A stretch of 64,000 nt of DNA, taken from DATNBU01 sp964476185 (lineage in GTDB: Bacteria > Desulfobacterota > Binatia > UBA1149 > CAITLU01). The position numbers and the translations under genes were made by a program. The first letter of the stretch is position 1. Each line of letters opens with the position of its first letter. The stretch is taken from the NCBI GenBank assembly GCA_964476185.1, contig CAYYZO010000012.1, positions 1-64,000 of the forward strand. Direction: 5' to 3'. Under the pieces are notes generated by a model. The model was not told where the DNA came from, did not search any database, and saw only the letters and a list, made by a program, of their open reading frames with translations. Below are positions 32,634-45,555 of the stretch, one piece after another.

Positions 32634-32989
32634 CAGGACCGTCCTCCCCCGATCTGCTGCTTCCAGTCGAGGACCTTGGCCTTCGCGGCCGCCTCCTCGG
32701 CTTCCGCGATGCGCCCCGCCCGCTGGTAGAACACCGAAAGGTTCGTGTGCGCGAGCACGTCGTCCGGCGCGAGCTCGACGATGCGCTTGCCGAGGGCGAT
32801 CGCGTCGTCGAACTCCTTGCGGCCGAGGTGGACCATGGCCTTCCCGAGCAGCGCGTCGACGTAATCCGGGTCGATCGCCAGGCAGCGGTCGAAACACGCC
32901 ATCGCTTCCTCGTGCCTGCCCTCTCCATGAAGATCGCTGCCCTCGTAGAACAGCTCTTCGATGTCCACGTCGCCTTGTTCGTCGCTCAT
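32633..32989 (-). CDS. Tetratricopeptide-repeat protein
   Basis: A 118-residue cytoplasmic protein made of about three TPR units (EGRHEEAMACFDRCLAIDP, GRKEFDDAIALGKRIVELAP, AGRIAEAEEAAAKAK). TPRs mediate protein contacts; no partner is evident. It is divergent from the LuxE-like gene with only 35 bp between the starts, so the two may share a control region. Confidence 0.82.
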   Translation of the reverse strand: MSDEQGDVDIEELFYEGSDLHGEGRHEEAMACFDRCLAIDPDYVDALLGKAMVHLGRKEFDDAIALGKRIVELAPDDVLAHTNLSVFYQRAGRIAEAEEAAAKAKVLDWKQQIGGGRS

Positions 32990-33024
32990 GCCGCAAGGCT
33001 AGCGCCGGAGCGGGTCCGTGCAAC

Positions 33025-34155
33025 GTGCGGCCCGCCCGCGCGCCGGAGCCGCTCGTGATCCTCGACGAGGTCGAGGCCTTCGTGGACTCGCACGCGGGCG
33101 ACCGGCCGGTCGAGGCCGGGGACGCCGAGTTCAACCGCCTCGCGCTCGCGGTCTTCGCGCACCAGTTCGAGACGGTGCCGCTCTACCGCCGCCTCTGCGG
33201 GCTGCGCGGCGCCGACCCCCGCGAGGTCGACCACTGGACCCGGATCCCGGCCGCTCCGGCCGACCTCTTCAAGGAGGACCTGGGAACCGACGCGGATCCC
33301 GGCGCGGTCACGTTCCTGAGCAGCGGCACGACGCAGGGGACCGAACGCCGCAGCCGCCACGTCGTCGCGCCGCGCAGCCTCGACCTCTACCGGCGCGCTT
33401 CGCTCGCGCATTTCGCGGCGATGGTGCTGCCCGACCGGCCCGGCCCGATGTCGGTCGTCGTGCTGGGCCCGACCGCGGCGACCCATCCCCACTCTTCGCT
33501 CGGCCACATGTACTCGTTCGTCGCCGGCGCGTTCGGCGACGGCGACGCCGTCCAGCCGTTCGACGCGGACGGACGCCTCGACCTCGACGGCGCGATCGCG
33601 TCGCTCGAGCGCGCCGCCGGGGGCACGAGCCCGGTGCTCGTGCTCGCCCTGAGCTCCACGATCACCGCCGTGTTCGAGGCGCTGCGCAACCGCCGGGCCG
33701 CGCTGCGGTTGCCGGCCGACAGCCGCCTGGTCGAGACCGGCGGAAGCAAGGGCGGCCGCACCCTGTCCCGCGCCGGCATCCTCAAGGCCGCGTGGCGATT
33801 CCTGCACATTCCCTCCTATCTCTGCCTCTCCGAGTACGGCATGACGGAACTGCTCTCGCAGTTCTACGACGATGCGTACCGCAGCCGCTGGTCGGGCAGG
33901 CTAGCGCCGCGCTCGAAGGTCGGTCCGCCGTGGACGCGCACGCTCGTCGTCGATCCTGCGACGCTCGCGCCGGTCGCCGACGGCGAGCGCGGCATCCTTC
34001 GGCACGTCGACCTCGCCAACGTGGGAACCGTGTCGGCCGTGCAGACGCTGGACCTCGGCGTGCGCCGCGGCGAGGGCTTCGAGGTCCTCGGCCGCGCGAC
34101 CGGAGCGGAAGCGCGCGGGTGCAGCCAATTGATGTCGGTTCTCGGTGATCTATAA
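33025..34155 (+). CDS. LuxE-like acyl-protein synthetase
   Basis: A 376-residue member of the LuxE acyl-protein synthetase family (ANL-related). LuxE activates a carboxylic acid as acyl-AMP and passes the acyl group to a Cys. The nucleotide-binding motif TFLSSGTTQGTERRSRH is at about 92-110; YRRLCGLRG and DLFKEDLG precede it, and SLGHMYSFVAGAFGDGD, VETGGSKGGRTLSR and LSEYGMTELLSQFY follow in family order. GTG 33025 is the assumed start. It is followed 24 bp later by a LuxC-like reductase, the normal LuxE partner. No LuxA/B luciferase or LuxD is nearby, so a non-luminescent use is likely. Confidence 0.85.
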   Translation: MRPARAPEPLVILDEVEAFVDSHAGDRPVEAGDAEFNRLALAVFAHQFETVPLYRRLCGLRGADPREVDHWTRIPAAPADLFKEDLGTDADPGAVTFLSSGTTQGTERRSRHVVAPRSLDLYRRASLAHFAAMVLPDRPGPMSVVVLGPTAATHPHSSLGHMYSFVAGAFGDGDAVQPFDADGRLDLDGAIASLERAAGGTSPVLVLALSSTITAVFEALRNRRAALRLPADSRLVETGGSKGGRTLSRAGILKAAWRFLHIPSYLCLSEYGMTELLSQFYDDAYRSRWSGRLAPRSKVGPPWTRTLVVDPATLAPVADGERGILRHVDLANVGTVSAVQTLDLGVRRGEGFEVLGRATGAEARGCSQLMSVLGDL

Positions 34156-34179
34156 CGACGGCGCGGCGGACGAACGGAC

Positions 34180-35583
34180 GTGAAATCGGGCTTTCCAGGC
34201 GACCTCCACGGTGCTTCGCGCAACCGCTCGCGCGGCCTGCGCGGCGCATCGCCCGGCGCGCCGTCGGCGAGCGCGCTCGGCAGCACGGCGTCGACGGCCG
34301 CGGCCGTCGAACGGGCGGTCCGGGAAGCCGGGCGCGCGCGGACCCGCGTGCTCGAGTCGATGACGACGGCCGAGATCGTCGAGATCCTCGCCGCCGCCGC
34401 GACCGCTTGGACGCAGCCGCACTACACGCCGCGCGTCCGCCTGCTGCCGCTGCTCTCGCGCGACCTTCGCCTGCCGCGGCCGCTGCTCGAGCACGGGCTC
34501 GACGCGATCTTCGGCGCCGTCACCGAGGATTCGCTGCATCGCCTGATCGAAGCGGAAGTCGAGTGCCCCGAAGCGCTCGACGGCGCGGTCGAACTGGTCG
34601 GCGGGCGCCGCGCGCGGCTGCTCGGTCCCCGCGTCGTGTTCCATTCGCTCGCGGGCAACGTGCCGGGCCTCGCGATCCCGCCGATCGTCGCCTCGCTGCT
34701 GGCGCGTTCGATCTGCGTCGTCCGCGACAGCGCGCGCCAGCCGTGGCTGACCGCGGCGTTCGTCGCGACCCTCGGCGAGTTCTCGCGCGACCTCGCCGCG
34801 ATGGTCGTCCCGGCCGAATGGCGCGCGGGCGACATGGGCATGGAGAAGCTGATCTTCGAGCTCGCGCACCGCGTGGAGATCTCCGGCAGCGACTCGACGA
34901 TGCGGCAGGTCGTCTCGCGCCACCCGCGCCGTCCCATCGTCACGCGCGGCTCGCGGCTCTCGGTCGGCGTCGTGCCGCGCGAGTCCGACACCGACCAGTG
35001 GCAGGAAGGCTTCGCCGCCGACGTCGTGCAGTACGAGGGGCTCGGCTGCCTGACCCCGCACGTGATCTTCGTCGAAGGCCCCGAGAAGCGCGCCTCGCGC
35101 CTCGCCCGCCTGCTCGGAATCCAGCTGAGCCGCTACGAGGCGCTGTACCCGCGCATCCCGCGCGACGTGGCGTCCGAGTCGCGCCGCCGCGCGTTCCTCG
35201 ACGCGTCCGAGATGGTCGCGCTGCGCGAGGGCGGCGGACAGCTGCTGCGCGGGCGCGGCGACGGCTTCGTCGTGCACTACCGACCGCTCGCGCCGGCCGC
35301 GATCGGCCCCGGCATGCGCTGCGTGGTCGTCGCGTCGGTCGCGGACCGCGACGAGCTCGCGCAGCGCCTCGGCGCCGCGCAGGCGCCGCTCGCCGGCGTC
35401 GGGCTCGGCCTCGACCCCGCGCACCGCGCCTACGAGGACCTCGCCGGCACGTTCGAGCGGCTCGGCGCGACCTGGATCTGCGCGCCGGGACAGATGCAGC
35501 GCCCGCCGATCGAATGGGCCCAGGACGGCCACCGCCGCCTCGCCGATCTCCTCGAGTGGCGCGGCGCCGAGGAGAGCGCTTGA
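34180..35583 (+). CDS. LuxC-like acyl-CoA/acyl-protein reductase
   Basis: A 467-residue protein of the LuxC acyl reductase family, which reduces an enzyme-bound acyl thioester to an aldehyde with NADPH. FHSLAGNVPGLAIPPIVASLLARS (about 154-177) forms the cofactor region. The presumptive catalytic Cys290 is in EGLGCLTPHVIFVEG, aligned with the acylated Cys of LuxC. The C-terminus (FERLGATWICAPGQMQRPPIEWAQDG) is also family-like. It starts at GTG 34180 and its TGA overlaps the TTG start of the aminotransferase. The resulting aldehyde is probably handed to that enzyme. Confidence 0.87.
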   Translation: MKSGFPGDLHGASRNRSRGLRGASPGAPSASALGSTASTAAAVERAVREAGRARTRVLESMTTAEIVEILAAAATAWTQPHYTPRVRLLPLLSRDLRLPRPLLEHGLDAIFGAVTEDSLHRLIEAEVECPEALDGAVELVGGRRARLLGPRVVFHSLAGNVPGLAIPPIVASLLARSICVVRDSARQPWLTAAFVATLGEFSRDLAAMVVPAEWRAGDMGMEKLIFELAHRVEISGSDSTMRQVVSRHPRRPIVTRGSRLSVGVVPRESDTDQWQEGFAADVVQYEGLGCLTPHVIFVEGPEKRASRLARLLGIQLSRYEALYPRIPRDVASESRRRAFLDASEMVALREGGGQLLRGRGDGFVVHYRPLAPAAIGPGMRCVVVASVADRDELAQRLGAAQAPLAGVGLGLDPAHRAYEDLAGTFERLGATWICAPGQMQRPPIEWAQDGHRRLADLLEWRGAEESA

Positions 35584-36800
35584 GCCGCGAGCGCTCGTGG
35601 ACCCCGGGCGAACAACTCGCCTCGTTCCTGCGCCACGTCGCGCAAACCTCCGATTCCCCGCTCGGCCTCGTCGTCGAGCGCGCGCAAGGCTGCACCGTGA
35701 CCACCGCCGGCGGCCGCGAATGGCTCGACCTGCTCGCCGGCATCGGCGTCGCGGCGCTCGGGCACGGCAACGAGCGCGTCCTCGACGCGATCCGCGAGCA
35801 GGCCGAACAGCACCTGCACGTCATGGTCTACGGCGAGGTCGTGCAGAAGGCGCAGGTCGCGCTCGCCTCGCGGCTCTGCGGGCTGTTGCCGCGCGGCCTC
35901 GACAACGTCTACTTCACGAATTCGGGCACCGAAGCCGTCGAAGGCGCGCTCAAGCTCGCGCGCAAGGCGACCGGCCGCACCTGGCTGCTGAGCTGCCACG
36001 GCGGCTTTCACGGCGACACGCTCGGCTCGGTCTCGGTCGGCGGCAACCCCGTCTACAAGACGCCGTTCGAGCCGCTCGTCGGCGACGTCGCGCAGATCGA
36101 CTTCGGCGACTTCGACGCGTTGCTGTGCATCGACGAGCGCTATGCGGCCGTGATCGTCGAGCCGGTGCAGGCCGAGGCAGGAGTGATCCTGCCGGGGCCC
36201 GGCTGGCTCGCGGCGCTGCGCGCGCGCTGCACCGAGCTCGGCGTGCTGCTCGTCTTCGACGAGGTGCTGACGGGGTTCGGGCGCACGGGAACGTTGTTCG
36301 CGTTCGAGCGCGAGGGCGTCGTGCCGGACGTGCTGGTGCTCGCGAAGGCGCTCGGCGGCGGCCTGCCGCTCGGCGCGTTCGTCGCGTCGCGCCAGGTGAT
36401 GCGCACGCTCGCGCGCGACCCCGCGCTCTCGCACGTGACGACGTTCGGCGGGCATCCGCTGTCGTGCGCCGCGGGACTCGCCGCGCTCGAAGTGCTCGTC
36501 GAGCAGGAGCTTCCGGAGCGCGCGGCGCGGCTCGGCGACTGGTTCGCGGAGCGCCTGCGCCGGCGGCTTCCCGCGCCGGCGGTTCGCGAAGTCCGTCATG
36601 CCGGCCTGCTCGTCGGCATCGAGTTCGATTCGGCGGCGCGCGCGGCCGCGTTCACGAACGCGTGCCGCAGCGAAGGCCTGCTGCTCGGCTGGACGCTGCA
36701 CGACGACCGCGTCGTGCGGCTGGCGCCGCCGCTCGTGATCAGCGAGGCCGAACTCGACGACGCGAGCCTGCGCATGGAGCGCGCGCTGGCCCGCTGCTGA
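35580..36800 (+). CDS. Class III PLP-dependent aminotransferase
   Basis: A 406-residue class III (ornithine/omega-type) aminotransferase. TTG 35580 overlaps the LuxC stop (TTGA), indicating coupled translation. It carries the PLP-phosphate cup NSGTEAVEGALKLAR, CHGGFHGDTLGS, VIVEPVQAEAG, the cofactor-contacting Asp in LLVFDEVLTGFGRTG (D227) and the Schiff-base lysine K256 in LAKALGGGLPLG. Class III enzymes aminate terminal aldehydes, so the operon reads as acid activation, reduction to aldehyde and amination. The donor and the carbon skeleton are unknown. Confidence 0.9.
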   Translation: MSRERSWTPGEQLASFLRHVAQTSDSPLGLVVERAQGCTVTTAGGREWLDLLAGIGVAALGHGNERVLDAIREQAEQHLHVMVYGEVVQKAQVALASRLCGLLPRGLDNVYFTNSGTEAVEGALKLARKATGRTWLLSCHGGFHGDTLGSVSVGGNPVYKTPFEPLVGDVAQIDFGDFDALLCIDERYAAVIVEPVQAEAGVILPGPGWLAALRARCTELGVLLVFDEVLTGFGRTGTLFAFEREGVVPDVLVLAKALGGGLPLGAFVASRQVMRTLARDPALSHVTTFGGHPLSCAAGLAALEVLVEQELPERAARLGDWFAERLRRRLPAPAVREVRHAGLLVGIEFDSAARAAAFTNACRSEGLLLGWTLHDDRVVRLAPPLVISEAELDDASLRMERALARC

Positions 36801-36969
36801 CGAAGGCCGGGCGCGACTCCGCGACGGCCGCCAGCCGCCAGCCGCCGGCCGCGACCGGCCTGCGGCCCGAACCCGGCAAGACCCCGTCCCGACCACGCAA
36901 GAACTTGCACGCTTTTCCGGAGAGCGCCCGCGACAGCCGCAGGAGGCCGTTCGCGCGCTTGCGAGAGCG

Positions 36970-38043
36970 GTGCCTCGCGATAGACGAACGTCCGTGGCTC
37001 GAGCTCGCCCCTGGCGCCGCGGCCTCTTGGTCGCGGCCTTGGCCGCCGCGATCTGCGCGCAGGTCGCGGACTCGCGAGCCGACGAAGCCGACGACGCCGA
37101 CGACGTTCGTCCGGTCTACGAACTCGGCCGCGGTCTTGCGCTGTTCGACGGTCGCCTCGTCCTCGGCGGGTACGCGTCGGTCGAAGCCCAGTTCCTCGAC
37201 CAGACGCCCGACCAGTTGAAGATCGACGATCTCAGCACCTTCCTCACGCTGAACCTGACCGATCGCTGGCTCGTCTTCACGGAGATGGAGCTCGAGGATC
37301 CCGTGCACGTCGACGGTGGCGGCGTGGGCAGCGGCGATCCCGTCTTCAGCCTCGAGCGCCTCTACACCGAATGGAACGGAGGCGACCGGTTCCGGCTGCG
37401 CGCCGGCCAGATGCTGACGCCGATCGGCATCTGGAACGTCGTCCACGCGGCGCCGCTCGTGTGGTCCACGTCGCGGCCGATCGCGACCGAGCAGTTCTTC
37501 GACACCGGGCTAACCGGGATCGAAGCCACCGTGTTCGCGCCGGTCGGCCGCTCGGAACTCGCCGTGAGCGCATACGGCCAGGCGACGAACCAGATCGACG
37601 ACACGAACGACCCGCAGGAGACGCGCCGCGGGTTCGGCGCGCGCGCCGAGTGGACGCAGGCGGCCGGACCGCGCGTCGGCGCTTCGTTCCTGCGCTTCAA
37701 GGACCACGTCGACGGCCGCACCGAGACGGCCGTCGGCGTCGACCTGCTGTGGAACACGCGGCATCTCGAGCTCTGGTCGGAGTTCGCGGCGAACGTCCCC
37801 GACTCGGGATCGACGACGTGGGGCGGCTACGTGCAGGCGGTGTGGCACGCGCCGTGGCGGCTGCACCCGTTCGTGCGCCTCGAGTACGCGGACCTCGGGA
37901 CCTTCGAGCGCGTTCCGGTGGTGTTCGGCGTGGCGTGGAAGCCGCTCGACCCGGTGATCCTCAAGCTCGAGGGAGTCGTCGGCGGCGACGACACGACCCT
38001 CGAAGGCGACGGCTTCCTCACCTCCGTCGCGGTGCTGTTCTGA
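36970..38043 (+). CDS. Outer-membrane porin-like beta-barrel protein
   Basis: A 357-residue exported protein with a signal peptide (about 16-37) and then alternating amphipathic strands typical of an outer-membrane barrel (VLGGYASVEAQFLDQTPD, FRLRAGQMLTPIGIWN, GFGARAEWTQ.AGPRVGASFLRF), ending in a terminal aromatic (VAVLF). RAGQ...P.G.WN resembles OprO/OprP-type and related phosphate porins. GTG 36970 is assumed; GTG 36994 also fits the signal peptide. Its TGA overlaps the ATG of the binding-protein gene (TGATG), making this the head of a four-gene operon. Confidence 0.75.
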   Translation: MPRDRRTSVARARPWRRGLLVAALAAAICAQVADSRADEADDADDVRPVYELGRGLALFDGRLVLGGYASVEAQFLDQTPDQLKIDDLSTFLTLNLTDRWLVFTEMELEDPVHVDGGGVGSGDPVFSLERLYTEWNGGDRFRLRAGQMLTPIGIWNVVHAAPLVWSTSRPIATEQFFDTGLTGIEATVFAPVGRSELAVSAYGQATNQIDDTNDPQETRRGFGARAEWTQAAGPRVGASFLRFKDHVDGRTETAVGVDLLWNTRHLELWSEFAANVPDSGSTTWGGYVQAVWHAPWRLHPFVRLEYADLGTFERVPVVFGVAWKPLDPVILKLEGVVGGDDTTLEGDGFLTSVAVLF

Positions 38044-38641
38044 TGTCGCGCGCGCGGACAGGAACCGGCGCGTGGCTCGCTTGCGCGGCCACCGTGGTCG
38101 CCGTGGCCGCGTTGGCCGGTTCGCCGGCGCCCGCCGCCGGAACCGGGCGCCCCGCCGCGGGGATCGTCGCACCGGTGGCGCCCTCCCCCGGCGACGCGCA
38201 AGCGAAGCCACCGGCGCCTCCGCCGAACGNNNNNNNNNNNNNNNNNNNNNNNNNNNNNNNNNNNNNNNNNNNNNNNNNNNNNNNNNNNNNNNNNNNNNNN
38301 NNNNNNNNNNNNNNNNNNNNNNNNNNNNNCGGGAACTCGAGCGCATCTACCGCCGCCGGCAACGCTTCTGGCCGGGCGGCAGCGCGATCCTTCCGTTGAA
38401 CCTTCCGAGCGGCGACGCGCTCCGCAGCTCGTTCCACTCGGCGGTCCTCCACGACAGCGAGGAAGCGCTGGCGACGTTCTGGAACCGCGAGTACTTCCAG
38501 GGAACGGCGCCGCCCGTGGTGCTGCGATCGTCGCGCGCCGTGCGGGCCTACGTGGCCACGACGCCGACCGCGATCGGCTACATCCGCCGCTCCGAACTCG
38601 ACGCGAGCGTGGCCGAGGTGGAGGTCGTCGATGGAGATTGA
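38043..38641 (+). CDS. Phosphate-binding-like (PBP-like) periplasmic protein, broken by assembly gap
   Basis: The N-terminus (signal peptide about 1-32, then Pro/Ala-rich) is readable to 38229 and is followed by 100 Ns. After the gap, another frame reads RELERIYRRRQRFWPGGSAILPLNLPSG, VRAYVATTPTAIGYI and a closing segment. This is the C-terminal half of a PstS-like/PBP-like domain, where TP.AIGYI is characteristic. The frame change is explained by the arbitrary gap length. The TGA at 38639-38641 overlaps the kinase start by 11 bp. It may bind phosphate or another oxyanion and feed the adjacent kinase. Confidence 0.65.
38230..38329. other. Assembly gap (100 N)
   Basis: Exactly 100 undetermined bases, the conventional placeholder for a scaffold join of unknown length. 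The true distance is not known. The binding-protein gene spans it, so the two contigs are probably correctly joined. Confidence 0.98.
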
Positions 38642-40564
38642 CCGGCCCACCGAACCGGCGAGCGGCGCGCACGCGGAACCGGCCGCGCCGGCCCGGCGGC
38701 GCGAGCCGTCGCTGCCGATCCGCGCGAAGCTCGTCCTGGCTTCCACGCTGCTGCTGGCCGGCTCGACGGTCCTCTACGGCTGGGTCGTCTTCACGAGCGC
38801 GCGCACGGCGCTGCTCCCGTCGATCCGCGAACAGCTCGCCGACGATGCGGTCAACGTGAAGGGCGGACTCGAGGAAATGCTCACCGCCCACTTCCTGAAC
38901 GTCCAGACCTGGGCGCGCCTGCCGCTGATGCGCGAGATGGTCGTCGGCGACATCGACAAGTCGATCTCGCGGTTCCTCGATGCGGTGCACCGCGACTACG
39001 GCGTCTACCTGGCGGTGACGGCGATCGATCGCAGCGGGACCTGCGTGGCCTCCAGCGATCCGGCCGACATCGGGAAGGGTTACGCCGGCACGGCGCTGGC
39101 CGGCCCGGTCCAGGATCCGCCGACCTCGGCGATGCCGACGCTCGAACGATCCGACGAGCACGACGCCGAATACGTGCGCCTGGCGGCGGCGATCCCGCAC
39201 CCGGACCGCCCGGGCGAGAGCCTCGGCACGCTCGTTGCGCTCCTCGACCGGCGGGTGCTCGATCGCATCGTCGTCTCCAAGCCCGGGCACAGCAACGTCG
39301 AGCTGCGGCTGCTGGACCAGCACGACCATCCGCTCGCGGGGCGGAAGGAGCCGCTCGACATCCGCCGGATCGCCGACTGGCACGTCGGGACCGGCGAGGC
39401 GCCCGACCGGTTCCCGGCGGGTGCGCCGCCACTTGTGTGGGAGGGAACCGACGCGGCCGGGCGGGCGTTCATCGTCGCGAAGGTGCCGATCGGCAGCCGC
39501 GAGCTGCTTCCGACCCCGGGATGGCACCTGCTGGCGAGCGTGCCGAAGGATCTCGCGCTCGCGCCCGTCGTCGCGGTGCGCGATCGCGTGCTCGTCACCG
39601 GACTCGGACTCGTCATCGTCGGGCTGCTCGTGACCAGCTGGCTCGCGGCTCGCCTGTCGCGACCGATCAAGGAACTGACCGAGGTCGCGGCCCGAATCGC
39701 GCACACCGGAGACCTCGAACCCGTGCCGGCGCCGTCGACGCGGGACGAGGTCGGCGAGCTCGCGAGGGCGTTCCAGCAGATGGTCGAGGCGGTCGCGGCA
39801 GCGAACGACGAGATGGTTCGCACGTCGAAACTCGCGTTCCTCGGCGAAATGGCCGCCGGGATGGCGCACGAGATCCGCACGCCGCTCGGCATCATCCGCA
39901 GCTCGGCGCAGCTGATCGAACGGCGCATGCACGCGAACGGGGACCGGGAAACCGGGGAGTGGGCGATGTACATCCGCGAGGAGTCCGACCGGCTCGCGCG
40001 CGTCGTCACCGAGCTGCTCGAGTTCGTGAAGCCGGTGCCGCCGATGAAGAGCGCGGTGGACCTCGCGCAGGTCGCGAGGCGGGCGGCGACGCTGCTGACC
40101 GCCGAAGCCGGCACGCGCGGCGTGATCCTCGAGGTCGTCGAGCCGTCGACGCCGGTCGTGGCGCCCTGCGACGCCGACCAGATCCACCAGGTCTGCCTGA
40201 ACCTGATGATGAACGCGCTGCAGGCGAGCCCGCGCCACGGCAGGGTGACGGTGTCGGTCGAGGACCGGGGAAGCGTCGCCGCGCTCCTGGTCCGCGATCG
40301 CGGATCCGGTCTTCCCGAGGGAATGGCCGAGCGGCTGTTCGAGCCGTTCACGAGCCAGCGCGACGGCGGGATCGGCCTCGGGCTCGCGATCGTGCGGCGC
40401 ATCGTGCGCGCGCACGGTGGAGACGTGTTCGCGCGCAACCGCCAAGGCGGCGGCGCGAAGTTCGTGGTGACCCTTCCGCTCGAGGGCGGGAGGGCCGACG
40501 CAGGAACCGCCGGCGAGGACCGGCACGGCGCCGGGACCGTCCCGCCCGGCCCCGAAGGAGAAGC

Positions 40565-40568
<4 letters not shown>
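38631..40568 (+). CDS. Membrane sensor histidine kinase
   Basis: A 645-residue two-helix sensor kinase. TM1 is at about 33-54 and TM2 at about 321-341, with a Cache-like periplasmic domain of about 265 residues between them (KSISRFLDAVHRDYGVYLAVTAID, ...GTCVASSDPADIGKGYAG). A HAMP domain (RPIKELTEVAARIAHTGDLEP) leads to HisKA with MAAGMAHEIRTPLG (phospho-His about 413) and an HATPase domain (NLMMNALQASP, DRGSGLPE, GGIGLGLAIVRRIV). It overlaps the binding-protein gene, suggesting it reads the loaded binding protein. Its TGA overlaps the response-regulator ATG. Confidence 0.9.
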
Positions 40569-41950
<1,382 letters not shown>

Positions 41951-42316
41951 GGTCGCCTCGCGGCCACCGGCCGGGCGCGGGCGATTTCGCGCGCAGCCGG
42001 CGGGCGAACCGGCCTGTCGGCCGCGGGGACCGCGCAGGATCTTGCGCGGATTCCGCAGCGGCGGACACGGATCCTGCCGCGGGCCGCGAGAGAGGGGGTA
42101 GCTAACTCCCGAAAACCTCGCCAAAATCCCGGGCTCGAAGCGTACTTGCTGCGTGCGATCCCCGGTTTCGTCCGGGTGTCTTGCCGGTTTCGCGTTCGCG
42201 GCACGCCGATTGCTTGAGACTCCGGCCACACGCCGTTCGACGGCTGCACGGCGGTGATCCCGCCGCCGCGCAGCCGCCACGACGCGCGCCACGAGATCGA
42301 ACGGAACACCGAACGC
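41951..42316. other. Intergenic region with sigma-54 promoter
   Basis: 366 bp without a gene between the NtrC-type regulator and the delta-60 protein. The left half is G+C-rich. The region 42090-42240 is less so and carries the -24/-12 element listed separately. Upstream activator sites for the regulator are expected here but could not be pinned down. Confidence 0.6.
42199..42215 (+). promoter_or_regulatory. Sigma-54 (-24/-12) promoter
   Basis: CGGCACGCCGATTGCTT matches the TGGCACG-N4-TTGCW consensus at all key bases: GG at 42200-42201 and GC at 42212-42213 with the required 10 bp between them. The predicted start is near 42225, about 92 bp before the ATG at 42317. The sigma-54 activator encoded immediately upstream is the natural regulator. 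Confidence 0.75.
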
Positions 42317-44914
<2,598 letters not shown>

Positions 44915-44926
44915 ACCGACAGGAAG

Positions 44927-44949
44927 CGCGCCGCGCAGGCCGCGGCGCG
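44927..44949. repeat. GC hairpin after the delta-60 gene
   Basis: A perfect 9-bp stem CGCGCCGCG (44927-44935) / CGCGGCGCG (44941-44949) with a 5-nt loop lies 12 bp after the delta-60 stop and about 60 bp before the next gene. With no T-run it may attenuate rather than end transcription. Confidence 0.4.
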
Positions 44950-45009
44950 AGGACGACGAACGAACGACGACCGGGCCCGAGGCCCGAACGACGAGGAGAA
45001 CGAAGCATC

Positions 45010-45525
45010 ATGAACGCAAGAAGGTTCGGCAGCGCAGTGCTGCTCTCGACGCTGGCCATCGCGGCAGGAACGGCTTCGGCCGGCCCGGCCGACAGCCCGG
45101 TCCCGTCGATCTCGAACACGGCGCCGACGCGCGTCGCGTACACCATCCCCGGGGTGATCAAGAACAACGGCATCGAGACCGCGATCATGTGCACGAACAT
45201 GGACACGGTCGCGGCGACGGTCGCCTTCGAGGTGTTCAACCCGGAGGGCGGCGCGGCGCTCAACAACGTCGCGGTCGGCGCCGCCAACGGGACCCTTCCC
45301 GTCCCGGTCGGCGCCACGGTGACGATCGCCACCGGCGCCTGCGTCGGCCTGCACGAGGACGCGACGATCACCGGCCTGACGAACGTGAAGAACGGCTCCG
45401 GACGGATCCTGTCCACCACGACCCGCCTGCTGTGCACGGGCATCCTCGTCGAGAAGCTCGCGAGCACCCCGACGACGATCGCGACCCTGAAGATCTTCGC
45501 GCAGCGCCGCCAGAACGGGGACTGA
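45010..45525 (+). CDS. Exported protein of unknown function
   Basis: A 171-residue exported protein with a signal peptide (about 1-23, ending TASA). The mature part is rich in Thr/Val/Ala and predicted all-beta (TRVAYTIPGVIKN, ATVAFEVFNPEGG, ATVTIATGACVGLHEDATI) with four Cys that could form two disulfides. I recognise no family, although the pattern resembles single-domain extracellular beta-sandwiches. It lies 95 bp after the delta-60 gene and 30 bp before the ABC exporter, and may belong to either transcript. Confidence 0.65.
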   Translation: MNARRFGSAVLLSTLAIAAGTASAGPADSPVPSISNTAPTRVAYTIPGVIKNNGIETAIMCTNMDTVAATVAFEVFNPEGGAALNNVAVGAANGTLPVPVGATVTIATGACVGLHEDATITGLTNVKNGSGRILSTTTRLLCTGILVEKLASTPTTIATLKIFAQRRQNGD

Positions 45526-45555
45526 GGCCTCCCGGGCCGGAGCCGGAAAGGACCG

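Noticed and set aside
33025..36800. Bioluminescence (lux) operon
   Set aside because: LuxE- and LuxC-like proteins are present, but there is no LuxA, LuxB or LuxD and an aminotransferase follows instead.
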